A stretch of DNA of 64,000 nucleotides from Cryomorpha sp963836915 (GCA_963836915.1 CAWILH010000002.1:1798001-1862000); one strand, 5' to 3'; shown: positions 17,410-27,118, numbered from the stretch's first letter. The notes: generated from the sequence alone by a model not told the origin. A program made the numbers and translations.

Positions 17410-18407
17410 CTAGTTGTTTTGCGGCTCCATGGGCACGTAGTCAAAACTAAGTACCGAAAATTCTGTACGCCTGTTCTTTTGGTGGGCTGCTTCCTTCTCT
17501 TCTTCGGTCGGCATCTTGGCTATTTGGGCATCGGTGATTCTAAGCCTTGTCTCGCCATAGCCTTTGGCCACCATTCGCTCGCCGGGTATCCCTTTTGATG
17601 CCAGATAGTCTACACAGCTCTGCGCCCTGCGCTGTGAGAGGTTAAGGTTATTGGCATTTGACCCACGTGAATCGGTATGCGCCTGTAGTTCAATGATAAT
17701 CGTGGGGTTATCTACCAATGTACGGTAGAGAAAGTCGAGGCTATCTTTAGAGTTTACTTCTTGGTTCACCTGTAGTTCAGCTTTTGCGAAAGCGTAACGT
17801 ACCTCGGGAAACTCGATTGGCTTATCGGGATTGGTGAAGGTGATAAAATATTCTTTTAGGAAGGTCGTACTCTCCCCGAGGCCCACTGTAGAGATCTGAT
17901 CTTTTGCCACGAGGTAATCGGGCTTCGATACTTCGATAGAATAATTTGTTTCGGGATTGATGTACCGATCTTCGCCTTTGGTGTCGAAAGCAAAAGCTCC
18001 GCCAGCGTCGGAAAGGGCTTCGAATGAAGCGCCATCGCTGCCAACCACCTTGACGGTTGCTTCGGGAACGGGAAGCTGGGTGTCCTTATCATATATCACA
18101 CCTTCTAGCGCAAACAGCACTGGCGGCATATTGAAGGAATATAGATCATCATGCCCCTTGCCACCATTTCTATCGGATGAGAAGTATCCCCGTGGCGAGT
18201 CGCCTTCCCAGATTATGCCAAAGTCGTGACCTATTGAGTTGATCGGAACCATCATGTTCTGGGTGTTGCCCCATTGATTATCGCCGGTAGACTCTGCCAT
18301 GAAGATGTCCAGGCCGCCCATCCCGGGTATTCCGTCAGATGAAAAGAAGAGCACCCCATCCTTGCGGAGAAAGGGGAACATCTCATTGCCCGAGGTATTG
18401 ATATTCG
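17410..18407 (-). CDS. PorE-like protein, C-terminal part: PD40 blade, CRD, OmpA domain
   Basis: Frame downstream of the second lesion of the PorE-like gene (an ORF of 323 residues from ATG 18381, open a little further upstream). It contains a last PD40/WD40-like blade (SSDGIPGMGGLDIFMAE), a carboxypeptidase-regulatory-like beta domain (LEGVIYDKDTQLPVPEATVK, ~residues 92-110), and an OmpA peptidoglycan-binding domain (LQAHTDSRGSNANNLNLSQR ... RRAQSCVDYLASKGI, ~232-275). The TPR, propeller, CRD and OmpA order over a restored 666 residues is that of PorE, which anchors the T9SS to the cell wall. Paralogues with the same layout exist in the phylum, so the exact orthology is not certain. Confidence 0.8.
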
Positions 18408-18899
18408 GCCGAGATTTACAGCCTTACCTGCCGTCCGCGACGCCTTGTCAAAAGGGGCGATCCATAGGTCTTTTCCACCCAAACCACCGGGCATATCGCT
18501 TGCAAAAATTAAATGGCTTCCATTTGCCGTAAGGGCAGGATGGCCAACGGTGGTGATGTCGGTGCTTTCTTCATTCTTGAGCTCCACCAGCTGTGCGGTG
18601 GTCCAGTTATTATCCACTTGGCGGGTCAGGTAAATGTCGCAACCCTTATTATTGTCTTTATCGCTTTCGCATCGAGTGAAGAACATCATGTCAAAAGATG
18701 CCGTAAGGGTTGGCACCGCTTCATTGTGAATCGTATTGATACGGTAGGTAAGTCGCTCGGGCTCGCTCCACTTTCCTTTGGCATCGCGGGTAGCGAAGAA
18801 TATGTCCTGAAAACTCTCGCCGGTGCGCTGATCGATCTCCAGACCTTGTGCCCCCTGCCTAGAAGAGCTGAAATAAATGGTTTTAAAATCCCCGTCTGC
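18408..18899 (-). pseudogene. PorE-like protein, middle beta-propeller part, cut off by an amber codon and a frameshift
   Basis: Reading straight through the TAG at 18900-18902, the same frame continues with convincing PD40-propeller sequence (ADGDFKTIYFSSSRQGAQG, HNEAVPTLTASFDMMFFTRC, GHPALTANGSHLIFASDMPG). It then loses frame near 18407-18411, where one base appears missing in a GGCC context; restoring it gives KAVNLGPNINTSGNEMFPFL. Thus one substitution (probably Tyr to stop) and one deletion separate this block from its flanks. Confidence 0.75.
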
Positions 18900-19409
18900 C
18901 TAAGCCGGTGAAAAGTCATACTCCGCTGAGTTCAGCAATATTTCGTTCTGTACGATGTAGCGGGTAGGATTATCGCGCATCTCCTTGGCCATTTCTGCTT
19001 CCTGTATCCCCATGCCGGCCAATGGATCGCCGGGATTCTTGTCATTATACTTATTGTAATATTCGATGGCCTGCTTGAAGTCTCCAGTCTTATGGTAGGC
19101 TTGCGCCAAATACAGATATGCTTTCGGCTTATCGTACTGTGCCTTAATGGCTTTATTATACCAAATGATCTGTTGCTCGAGATCGAGCGTGAGTCGGTAG
19201 CTCTCAGCTATTTGATAGAGCATTCTGGCTTTCTCATCGGCGCCGTTTTCTTTGGCATAAGCTTTTTTGTACGCGTCGATAGCTCCATAATACGCTTCAT
19301 TTTCAAAGGCGTTGTCGGCTTCTTTTACGAGTTGTTCAGCTTGCGAAAATGCCGCGGGAGCAAAGGCTACGGCCAATGTAATAAGTAGAAAGGTTCTTAA
19401 AATTTGCAT
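18900..19409 (-). CDS. PorE-like protein, N-terminal TPR part ending at a premature amber stop
   Basis: 169 residues: signal peptide (LITLAVAFAPAAFSQ), then TPR-type repeats (about residues 30-150; AIDAYKKAYAKENGADEKAR, AYLYLAQAYHKTGDFKQAIE). It stops at TAG 18900-18902, but homologous sequence continues in frame beyond it. Known PorE proteins carry this TPR module in front of the propeller. As it stands the product would lack the OmpA domain and could not bind peptidoglycan. Confidence 0.75.
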   Translation of the reverse strand: MQILRTFLLITLAVAFAPAAFSQAEQLVKEADNAFENEAYYGAIDAYKKAYAKENGADEKARMLYQIAESYRLTLDLEQQIIWYNKAIKAQYDKPKAYLYLAQAYHKTGDFKQAIEYYNKYNDKNPGDPLAGMGIQEAEMAKEMRDNPTRYIVQNEILLNSAEYDFSPA

Positions 19410-19761
19410 GTATTTTACAGTTGATTAATGCTGGAAATTCCGACCGAAAATAAAAATAAAGTTCGAAAGTAACGAAATACGCGGTAATTAGGCGCATGAA
19501 AAAAACAAAAACCATCCCGAAGGATGCTTTTTAATCTGAGTGCTATTGGATTTTAAGAGCAGATAACCTTATCAATCCATCGCAGCTATTGTAAATGTTT
19601 CGTGCGATAAGCGGCAATCAAGAATAAGGCTAAGTTGAATTGAAAACGTTCCAACCCTTCGGGATAGCATTTTTCCAAGCACGACTTAGCAACTAGAAAT
19701 CAACGTCTTAGCTCAACGATCTAAATCGGGATGGCGATTTTGTCTCATATAGCTAATGGGT
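19410..19761. other. Intergenic region
   Basis: About 350 bases between the PorE-like gene and the antitoxin relic. It holds a hairpin terminator (19507-19532) and otherwise no recognisable gene or RNA. Confidence 0.5.
19507..19532 (-). terminator. Hairpin terminator downstream of the antitoxin relic
   Basis: CATCC-CGAA-GGATG stem-loop flanked by A/T runs on both sides; on the minus strand it is followed by TTTTTGTTTTTTT. It could act bidirectionally. Confidence 0.6.
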
Positions 19762-20033
19762 TCAAGGAGTCTTGCCTCCGCCGACTGCTTTCAAAACCTT
19801 TAAAAGGGTCGCAATTTAAGGTTCCGCTCCGTCAGCCAATGCTTTATACAAACTTGATTGGCTTAAACCGGTTTTTTCCGCAATTTTTGTCATTCCGATA
19901 GCTTTTGCGACATGTCCGATGGGGATCAGATCTGCAGTATCCCTTCTTCCAAAACGATATTGAGGTGTTGTGCCGTTATCATTATGCCGTCCAAATAGTG
20001 CGAAACATCAAATTTAATAGCCCCATTATCGAT
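19762..20033 (-). pseudogene. Relic of an addiction-module antitoxin (HTH, TIGR02684-like)
   Basis: Too broken to appear as one ORF. On the minus strand one frame gives FDVSHYLDGIMITAQHLNIV then LEE; one base off, the next frame gives DTADLIPIGHVAKAIGMTKI, AEKTGLSQSSLYKALADGAE, P, a TAA, and IATLLKVLKAVGG. This is the pattern of the small antitoxins paired with RelE/HigB-type toxins: an FD..YLD start, a LEEGD segment, then an HTH with GMTKIAEKTGLS..SLYKAL. It carries a frameshift near 19950, an internal stop near 19817 and no usable start codon. No toxin partner is recognisable up to glnA. Confidence 0.75.
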
Positions 20034-20183
20034 TTATTTACTATTTAAGCCTTCCCGAATTCCATTCGTATTCGCAATTCGATTTATAAGAAAGTTGGTT
20101 TCCATGATCACCTATTCCGGTATGAATCCCAAGCATTTCAGAAATTCGACTTCGCTCGGCCTGCAAAACTTGCCACAGAGCCA

Positions 20184-22373
20184 CTACCTTGTGAAAAGCA
20201 GCTCGCGCAACTTCGGCAAAGGCCATATGGCATCATCTACAAGGAGCTCCAGCTTATCGGCTTGATACTTGATCTTTTCCATGTACGGCTTCACTTTATC
20301 GCAGTAAGCCACCGCCATATCGTAGGCATCATCTATCTGATTGGCCTTTTTTCTCGCTTCTACCATCGCATCTACATCTCCGGTGATCTCCGAAATGCGG
20401 TCAGAAATCTCTTTGATCATGCCTATCTGAACCTTCGATGCCTTCGTGGCGTCCGATTTGGTAAGGACTGCATTCAGCCCCTGTACATTTTGAAGCAAAG
20501 TGTTTTGATACGCAATGGCAGCGGGTAGGATATGGTTCAGCGCCATATCACCGCAGATTCTAGATTCTATCTGAATCTGCATTCTATACTTCTCCAGCTC
20601 TATCTCCACACGGGCTTCGAGCTCGCGCTCTGTAAGCACGTTAAGCTTTGAGTAGAGCTCCACCACCTTCTTATCCTTCAAGAGCGCTATAGCCTGCGGA
20701 GCGGATTTAATATTTGAAAGTCCGCGCTTCTCCGCTTCCTTCACCCACTCATCCCCATATCCATTTCCTTCAAACCGGATATTCTTGGATGCCTTGATCA
20801 GCTTTTGCAATTCTTTGAGAATGGCTTCATCGCGCTTCACCCCTTTGGTAACTTCCGCGTCGATCACATCGGCAAACTTATGGAGCCTATCGGCGACCAT
20901 AGAATTCAAGGCTGCCATTGGCACTCCGCAATTGGCGCTTGAGCCTACGGCCCTAAACTCAAATTTGTTGCCTGTAAAGGCAAACGGAGAAGTCCTGTTC
21001 CGATCGGTATTGTCCAATAATATTTCTGGGATCTTACCAATGTTCAGCTTTAACCTGGTCTTATCGTCGGGGGTCATTTTCCCTGCCTTCACGCTTTTTT
21101 CAAGTTCATTTAAAACGCGCGTCAGCTCACTCCCGATAAATACCGAAATGATGGCCGGCGGAGCTTCGTTGGCACCCAGCCTATGATCATTTCCTGCGGT
21201 GGCAATATGCGCCCTGAGTAGATCGGAGTGCTCAAAGATGGCCATAATCGTATTGACCAAAAAGGTGAGAAACTGCATGTTTGACTTAGGGTTCTTACCC
21301 GGAGAGAGCAGGTTGACACCGGTATTGGTGGCGAGCGACCAGTTATTATGCTTGCCGCTTCCGTTAAGACCGGCAAAAGGCTTTTCGTGAAGAAGCACCC
21401 TAAAATTATGCTTCCGCGCCACTTTTTCAAGCAGATCCATCAGCAAGAGATTATGGTCGTTGCCCAGATTGGACTCTTCAAACATGGGCGCGACTTCAAA
21501 CTGGTTTGGAGCTACTTCATTATGCCTTGTCGTCACGGGGATGCCAAGCAAATGGGCTTCCGTCTCAAAATCGCGCATGAACATATTGATCCTTTCGGGA
21601 ATAGACCCGAAATAATGATCGTCAAGCTGTTGTCCCTTGGCCGGGTTATGTCCGAACAGGGCGCGACCGGTAAACTGGATATCGGGGCGGGCGTTGAACA
21701 ATGCGCTGTCGATCAAGAAGTATTCCTGCTCCCAGCCAAGGGTCGAGATCACCCGGCTTACATTCTTATCAAAATATTTACAAACCCTCGTAGCTGCATT
21801 ATCGACAGCGTTCAACGCTTTGAGCAATGGCATTTTATTATCAAGTGCTTCTCCGGTATACGAGATAAAAATAGTGGGAATGCAGAGTGTACGTCCCATG
21901 ATAAATGCCGGCGATGATGGATCCCAAGCGGTATAGCCCCGCGCCTCAAAAGTATTTCGGATGCCACCGCTCGGAAAGGAAGATGCATCCGGCTCTTGCT
22001 GGGTAAGGTTGCCACCGCCAAATCGCTCTATCGCCCGACCTTCTTCAAGTGGCGAAAAGAAAGAATCATGCTTTTCGGCGGTTGACCCCGTGAGCGGCTG
22101 AAACCAATGGGTGTAGTGGGTAGCACCCTTGGATATCGCCCAATCTTTCATGGATGATGCCACTTGCTCTGCAATATTCCGCGGAATCCGGTTGCCGGTG
22201 TTCATAGAATTTAAAAGTGCCTTCAACGCTTCTTCGGGAAGGTACTGCCGCATCTTGTTCATATCGAACACATTGCGGGAAAAATAATCAGAAATCTTTA
22301 CGGCTGGGGTCTCGACCTGAAGGGGTTTGCGGTCCAGAACATCTTCAAAAGCTTTGGTACGGATAGTTGACAT
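20184..22373 (-). CDS. glnA: Glutamine synthetase type III
   Basis: 729 residues, the typical length of GSIII (about 730), against ~450 for GSI. ATP-dependent synthesis of glutamine from glutamate and ammonium. Visible are the GSIII-specific N-terminus (DYFSRNVFDMNKMRQYLP), the catalytic core HYTHWFQPLTGSTAEKHDSF, TTRHNEVAPNQFEVAPMFEE, and LLHEKPFAGLNGSGKHNNWS. It is preceded by a TAnnTTTG box. No PII gene is adjacent. Confidence 0.97.
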   Translation of the reverse strand: MSTIRTKAFEDVLDRKPLQVETPAVKISDYFSRNVFDMNKMRQYLPEEALKALLNSMNTGNRIPRNIAEQVASSMKDWAISKGATHYTHWFQPLTGSTAEKHDSFFSPLEEGRAIERFGGGNLTQQEPDASSFPSGGIRNTFEARGYTAWDPSSPAFIMGRTLCIPTIFISYTGEALDNKMPLLKALNAVDNAATRVCKYFDKNVSRVISTLGWEQEYFLIDSALFNARPDIQFTGRALFGHNPAKGQQLDDHYFGSIPERINMFMRDFETEAHLLGIPVTTRHNEVAPNQFEVAPMFEESNLGNDHNLLLMDLLEKVARKHNFRVLLHEKPFAGLNGSGKHNNWSLATNTGVNLLSPGKNPKSNMQFLTFLVNTIMAIFEHSDLLRAHIATAGNDHRLGANEAPPAIISVFIGSELTRVLNELEKSVKAGKMTPDDKTRLKLNIGKIPEILLDNTDRNRTSPFAFTGNKFEFRAVGSSANCGVPMAALNSMVADRLHKFADVIDAEVTKGVKRDEAILKELQKLIKASKNIRFEGNGYGDEWVKEAEKRGLSNIKSAPQAIALLKDKKVVELYSKLNVLTERELEARVEIELEKYRMQIQIESRICGDMALNHILPAAIAYQNTLLQNVQGLNAVLTKSDATKASKVQIGMIKEISDRISEITGDVDAMVEARKKANQIDDAYDMAVAYCDKVKPYMEKIKYQADKLELLVDDAIWPLPKLRELLFTR

Positions 22374-22395
22374 CGGGATATATTTTTTTGCTTTG

Positions 22396-22403
22396 CAAAT
22401 CTA
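22396..22403 (-). promoter_or_regulatory. TAnnTTTG -7 box for glnA
   Basis: TAGATTTG on the minus strand, 23 bases upstream of the glnA ATG; exact match to the Bacteroidota -7 consensus. Confidence 0.6.
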
Positions 22404-22521
22404 AATATTCAGACCCAATCACCCTAGAAAATGTCTTTTTCTTTTCAACACCCCCTTCATAAGTCTTGCTGATCCTTCGAAAACAGATTTTTAAAAGAAG
22501 TACCCCCCTTAAATTGCGAAC

Positions 22522-23454
22522 TTACGCCAGAACCCAAAAAATAAACGCCAAATAAGAACTCAAGAGAATAAACCCTCCCATTCGGCCTATCGTAAATTTC
22601 CGAATGGCCAATGGCAGAATAAGAAAAGACGTGCCGAGCATCCAATAAATATCGCCCTGCATGATCTCCGGCGCCACACCGATAGGGTATACGATAGATG
22701 TAATTCCCAAAATCGCCAGTATATTAAAGAGATTTGAACCCAGAATATTACCCAGTGAAATATCCTGTTCTTTTTTAAACGCTGCAATGACCGAAGCAGC
22801 CAGTTCGGGAACGCTCGTGCCAAATGACACAAGTGAAACTGCGATAATCCGATCTGAAACGCCAAGTCTTTTGGCCGTAGCTTCCGCTCCCATAAGAAAC
22901 CATTCTGAACCGAAAAGCAACCCTACAATACCTATCACAACAAATAGGATAAGCATCCAGAGCTTTTTTGATTTGGCGCCTGCCGCATCTATTTCGGGCG
23001 GAAGCTGACTTTTCTTAGCCCTTAAAAAACTGAACAGGATAAACCCCGCCAGCAATAGCACAAATATGATCCCTTCTGTACGGCTTATCAATCCATCTAT
23101 CCCTGCAAAGACGAATATAAAGCTGGCAAGCATCACTGCCACCCAGTCTATTCGAAGTGCTGATTTATTCACGGCAATAGGAAAGATGATTGTAGTGATC
23201 CCCAATATCAACGCGACATTGGCGATATTTGAGCCTACCACATTGCCAATAGAAATATCCGGCTTACCTTCCAGCGCGGCTTGCAGCGTGACAAATAATT
23301 CAGGCGATGAAGTACCCAAAGCTACTACGGTCATACCCACCAGCATGGGAGGAATATTAAAACGCAGTGCCAGCCCAGACGCTCCTTTCACGAGGGTATC
23401 GCCACCGATCACCAATACGATGAGTCCACCTATTATCTGAAAGGCATCGATCAT
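22522..23454 (-). CDS. Calcium/sodium antiporter (CaCA superfamily, YrbG-like)
   Basis: 310 residues from ATG 23454. About ten membrane segments in two inverted halves, each with the alpha-repeat ion-binding motif: GTSSPELFVTLQAALEGKPD with GNVVGSNIANVALILG, and GTSVPELAASVIAAFKKEQD with GNILGSNLFNILAILG. It exchanges Ca2+ for Na+ across the inner membrane. The start lies just past the tatA stop (23457), so the two are probably co-transcribed. Confidence 0.93.
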   Translation of the reverse strand: MIDAFQIIGGLIVLVIGGDTLVKGASGLALRFNIPPMLVGMTVVALGTSSPELFVTLQAALEGKPDISIGNVVGSNIANVALILGITTIIFPIAVNKSALRIDWVAVMLASFIFVFAGIDGLISRTEGIIFVLLLAGFILFSFLRAKKSQLPPEIDAAGAKSKKLWMLILFVVIGIVGLLFGSEWFLMGAEATAKRLGVSDRIIAVSLVSFGTSVPELAASVIAAFKKEQDISLGNILGSNLFNILAILGITSIVYPIGVAPEIMQGDIYWMLGTSFLILPLAIRKFTIGRMGGFILLSSYLAFIFWVLA

Positions 23455-23456
23455 TA

Positions 23457-23696
23457 TCAATCCTTGCCTTTTCTGCCTTTGCCCATCGCATCGTCTACCT
23501 GGTCTTTCACCTGATTGGCAGAGTTCTGGATGTCATTTTGAATATCAGAGGTAGCATCTTTGATTTGGCGCATGGTTCTGCCCATCGTCCTAGCTATCCC
23601 AGGTATCTTATCAGACCCGAAAAAAATCAGGACAAAGAGGAGAACCATAAAGATCTCCCCTCCGCTTATGCCAAATAATAAAGTGGGAACCATCAT
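23457..23696 (-). CDS. tatA: Sec-independent translocase TatA/TatB-family protein
   Basis: 79 residues. A short N-terminal membrane helix (EIFMVLLFVLIFFGSDKIP), the FG hinge, an amphipathic helix (GIARTMGRTMRQIKDATSDI) and a charged tail. It forms or assists the twin-arginine export pore. TatC is not in the window. It lies between the secDF terminator and the antiporter, with its own -7 box very close to the ATG. Confidence 0.9.
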   Translation of the reverse strand: MMVPTLLFGISGGEIFMVLLFVLIFFGSDKIPGIARTMGRTMRQIKDATSDIQNDIQNSANQVKDQVDDAMGKGRKGKD

Positions 23697-23706
23697 AAGA
23701 GTGGTA

Positions 23707-23714
23707 CAAAAGTA
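23707..23714 (-). promoter_or_regulatory. TAnnTTTG -7 box for tatA, inside the secDF terminator tail
   Basis: TACTTTTG on the minus strand, 11 bases upstream of the tatA ATG. It lies in the T-rich tail of the secDF terminator, so the leader would be only a few bases long. Confidence 0.5.
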
Positions 23715-23740
23715 AAAAGCCTCCTAGACTTTAGGAGGCT
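23708..23740 (-). terminator. Rho-independent terminator after secDF
   Basis: AGCCTCCTA pairs with TAGGAGGCT on the minus strand around a five-base loop, followed by TTTTTACTTTTG; 20 bases past the secDF stop. Confidence 0.9.
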
Positions 23741-23760
23741 CTATTGAAAAAAGATATAAG

Positions 23761-26700
23761 CTATGCAGTAATGGCCTGCTCCTTCACGGTAGGTTTCTCT
23801 TCAAGAGAAGCACCGGTCTTATCGGTAAGATCAACCACTAGCGGACTCGCGATGAAAAGCGATGAGTAGGTACCTACCACCACGCCGATCATAAGGGCAA
23901 AGATGAAACCACGTATCGACTCCCCACCAAATATGAAGATAATAAGTAGTACCACAAAAGTGGTCATCGATGTATTGATCGTTCGCGAAAGCGTACTGTT
24001 CAATGCTTTGTTGATCACCACCGACATGCCTTCTTTGCGATGCTCGGTAAGGTATTCCCGAATACGGTCAAATACGATTACCGTATCATTAATGGAATAA
24101 CCCACTACGGTAAGTATGGCCGCGATGAAAGCCTGGTCAATCTCAAGCGAAAATGGAAGCCGCCCATAAAGTAGGGAGTAAATACCTAGGGTAATGATCA
24201 CATCGTGAAACATGGCCGCAATCGCGCCCACGCCATACTGCCACTTTCTAAACCGGAACACGATATAGGCGAAAATGATGAGCAGGGAGAACAATACCGC
24301 CGAAGTAGACGAAGTCTGAAAGTCATCTGAAATAGATGGATCTACCTTTCTGGATTCGATAATCGTATACGGATCGTTGAGTCCGTCAAGACCACCTGTA
24401 AGTGCAGATTCTACCCTGCCATCGGCATCTTGGCTATCGTCATCGACCAAGTACTTGGTAGTGATTTTCACCTGATTTGATGATCCAAAGGTTTTTACTT
24501 CGGGCTCCAGCTTATTGCCTTGCTCATCAGAGAAGGCATTGGCCAGAGTGCTTCGGATCTCTCCGAGCTCGGCATTTTGATCAAACTTCACCGTATAGGT
24601 GCGCCCACCGGTAAAGTCGACACCAAAGTTAAGACTGCGGGTAGCAATGCTCCCAATGCTTATCACTATGGCTATGGCCGAAACGATGTAGGCTACTTTG
24701 CGCTTCTCGATAAAACCTATCTTGGTCTTGGTTAGGATTTCTTTAGACCACCCCATCCAAAAACTGATCGACTTACCCTTGTTCAAGCGGCTATCAAAAA
24801 TAAGTCGCGTGATGAAAATAGCAGAGAAAAGCGAAGTAAAAATACCGATGATCAATGTGGTGGCAAAGCCTTTGATAGGACCAGAGCCGAGCGTCACGAG
24901 TACGATCGCCGTAAGGAGAGTGGTCAGGTTGGCATCGATAATCGCCGAATAGGCTTTCGAGTAACCATCTTTAAGCGCTGCCTTTACAGAGCGTCCGTTT
25001 CGAAGCTCTTCGCGCACACGTTCATATATCAGTACGTTGGCATCTACCGCCATACCGATAGTAAGGACGATACCTGCGATGCCCGGCAGCGTCAATGCTG
25101 CGCGCAAGGATGCCAAGGCACCAATTAAGAAAAACAAGTTGGCCACCAAGGCAATGTCTGAAACAAGACCGGCACCACGGTAATAGAATATCATGTAAAA
25201 CAATACCACTACAAGGGCAATGATGAAGGACATCAATCCATCATCAATATTCTGCTGACCCAATGAAGGACCCACGACTGACTCGTCAACGATATTGGCC
25301 GGAGCTGGAAGGGCACCCGCTTTCAAGAGGTTCGATAAATCAAGTGCTTCCTGAATCTGGTCATTCCGATTGCCCTGCCCCATGCTGATCGAAGATTGGC
25401 CTGTAGGGATCTCGCTCTGAACCACAGGCGCCGAATACACATAATTATCCAAAACGATCGCTACGGTTTTCTTAGGATTTTGAGATGATGCCACCCGCGT
25501 GATTTCTTTCCACGCACGCGCACCTTCGCTATTCATAAGCATAGATACTTCAACCTGTCCAGTAATATCGTATTGCTGTGAAGCGTCTACTATCACAGAA
25601 CCGTCTAGCGGCGCCTTATTGTCACGCGTGTCTACCTTGATGGCGTAGAGCCGCATTACATTACCACGTGGGTCTGGAGCTGCCGACCAGAGCAGTCGAA
25701 GATCATTGGGAAGGATGTCCTGAACGACTTCTTCCTTAAGCATTTTATTGACCGCAGCCGTATCTGAAAGTTGGGAAAAACCTACAACTGAACCTTGGTT
25801 CGGTTGCCCCTGCTGGGAAATGGAAGGGTTTAACTTAGAGAATAGCGGTATCCGCTTCAGCTGTTCGGCCTCGCTAAGTTCTTCACCGAGTGCACCATTT
25901 AAAGAATCATTTGAAGATTCATCAAGACCAAGCAATTGCTCCTCGGTCATTTCTTCTTGCACAGCGCTGTCGGGGACGATTTTTTCACCGGTCTCGGGAT
26001 CGATGGTCGGATCTGGAACTGCCACATCAGCGCTGTCATTGACCACGGATTCGTCAATATCGGTAGAGCCTTCTTCGAGCTCAGGAGAGTAATAGGTGCT
26101 CAATGCCGTATTGGCCTGATCGAGAAAACCGATCACTTCTGCATTCTCATACGTATTCCAAAATTCCAGATTGGCGGTGCTCTTCAATTGCTTCCGCACA
26201 CGGTCTTTGTCTTTTACACCCGGCAGCTCTACAAGGATGCGACCTGAAAACTGCTGCTTCTGGATAGTGGGCTGGGTCACCCCAAATTTATCGATCCGGG
26301 TACGAAGGATTTTCTCGGTATTATTGATCGCTATGCGAGACTCTTCCCGAAGTATTTCGATGATCTCCTCATTGCTCGCTTCACGCGGAAAACGCTCCTT
26401 ATTATCGCGGCTATGAAAAATCGTGGCCATCTTTCCTTCGGGGTAATTATCCTCCCAAGCTTCCGCAAATAGGGAAACGAAATCGTCTTGTGAATCTTTA
26501 CGTTGCTCCTTTGCTTGGCTTATTGCAGTTTGTAGCTGCTCGTTCTCAACATTATTGCTGAGATTGATAATCAGATCGGGAATAGACACTTCGAGCGTAA
26601 CGCTCATACCCCCTGCGAGGTCAAGTCCTAGGTTGATTTGCTTCTCTTTGCTTTCCTGGTAGGTATATCCTAAAAGCGGATATATTTCAGTATTAGCATT

Positions 26701-26919
26701 ATTCGTAAGGAATTGGCTCTCATACCGATCCATCAATGTGGATTCTTCTAGCATGGTAAGCTCACCCCCTCGGGCTGCACGTACTGAATCTACTCGGTAA
26801 GCTGCATCTTCTTTCGCTTTGCCTTCAAAAGAAGAAGTGACAAAAGAAAATGAAATCTGAAAGAGGCAGGCCAGAGCCAAAAGAATGGTAAATAGCCAAA
26901 TAGCGCCTTTATTTTGCAT
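23761..26919 (-). CDS. secDF: Fused protein translocase subunit SecDF
   Basis: 1052 residues, a SecD-SecF fusion as usual in this phylum. It uses the proton gradient to pull preproteins through SecYEG. SecD half: DLAGGMSVTLEV near residue 100, a long periplasmic P1 domain with an Asp/Glu/Ser-rich insertion (~285-350), then membrane motifs with GMAVDANVLIYERVREELRN (~625). SecF half: VDFTGGRTYTVKF (~760) and GYSINDTVIVFDRIREYL (~925). It has its own promoter box and a strong terminator, so it is monocistronic. It feeds both the T9SS and lipoprotein pathways. Confidence 0.97.
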   Translation of the reverse strand: MQNKGAIWLFTILLALACLFQISFSFVTSSFEGKAKEDAAYRVDSVRAARGGELTMLEESTLMDRYESQFLTNNANTEIYPLLGYTYQESKEKQINLGLDLAGGMSVTLEVSIPDLIINLSNNVENEQLQTAISQAKEQRKDSQDDFVSLFAEAWEDNYPEGKMATIFHSRDNKERFPREASNEEIIEILREESRIAINNTEKILRTRIDKFGVTQPTIQKQQFSGRILVELPGVKDKDRVRKQLKSTANLEFWNTYENAEVIGFLDQANTALSTYYSPELEEGSTDIDESVVNDSADVAVPDPTIDPETGEKIVPDSAVQEEMTEEQLLGLDESSNDSLNGALGEELSEAEQLKRIPLFSKLNPSISQQGQPNQGSVVGFSQLSDTAAVNKMLKEEVVQDILPNDLRLLWSAAPDPRGNVMRLYAIKVDTRDNKAPLDGSVIVDASQQYDITGQVEVSMLMNSEGARAWKEITRVASSQNPKKTVAIVLDNYVYSAPVVQSEIPTGQSSISMGQGNRNDQIQEALDLSNLLKAGALPAPANIVDESVVGPSLGQQNIDDGLMSFIIALVVVLFYMIFYYRGAGLVSDIALVANLFFLIGALASLRAALTLPGIAGIVLTIGMAVDANVLIYERVREELRNGRSVKAALKDGYSKAYSAIIDANLTTLLTAIVLVTLGSGPIKGFATTLIIGIFTSLFSAIFITRLIFDSRLNKGKSISFWMGWSKEILTKTKIGFIEKRKVAYIVSAIAIVISIGSIATRSLNFGVDFTGGRTYTVKFDQNAELGEIRSTLANAFSDEQGNKLEPEVKTFGSSNQVKITTKYLVDDDSQDADGRVESALTGGLDGLNDPYTIIESRKVDPSISDDFQTSSTSAVLFSLLIIFAYIVFRFRKWQYGVGAIAAMFHDVIITLGIYSLLYGRLPFSLEIDQAFIAAILTVVGYSINDTVIVFDRIREYLTEHRKEGMSVVINKALNSTLSRTINTSMTTFVVLLIIFIFGGESIRGFIFALMIGVVVGTYSSLFIASPLVVDLTDKTGASLEEKPTVKEQAITA

Positions 26920-26950
26920 GCGTGTGGGATTACGATTTTTTATCGAGCCG

Positions 26951-26958
26951 CAAATATA
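26951..26958 (-). promoter_or_regulatory. TAnnTTTG -7 box for secDF
   Basis: TATATTTG on the minus strand, 32 bases upstream of the secDF ATG; exact match to consensus. Confidence 0.6.
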
Positions 26959-27118
26959 GATTTAAATGAGTAATTTCCCAATCCCAGAAAAAAGCCCTTT
27001 ACATAACGTAGGGCATTGTTTTTCTGGCTTGTATCAATTTCAGGCCTATTTGCGCCGAATAGTTATTCTGCTCTTTACGGCCTAAAAAATCTTCTGTTCC
27101 ATAAAAGTTTTTCAATCC

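Noticed and set aside
18900..18902. Amber codon reassigned or read through as an amino acid
   Set aside because: RF1, which reads UAG, is encoded in the window, and a second lesion (frameshift) in the same gene points to error or decay. No pyrrolysine or suppressor signals are seen.
20041..20226. 61-residue minus-strand ORF at the glnA 3' end
   Set aside because: It overlaps the glnA coding end in another frame and shows no domain; not a convincing toxin partner for the antitoxin relic.
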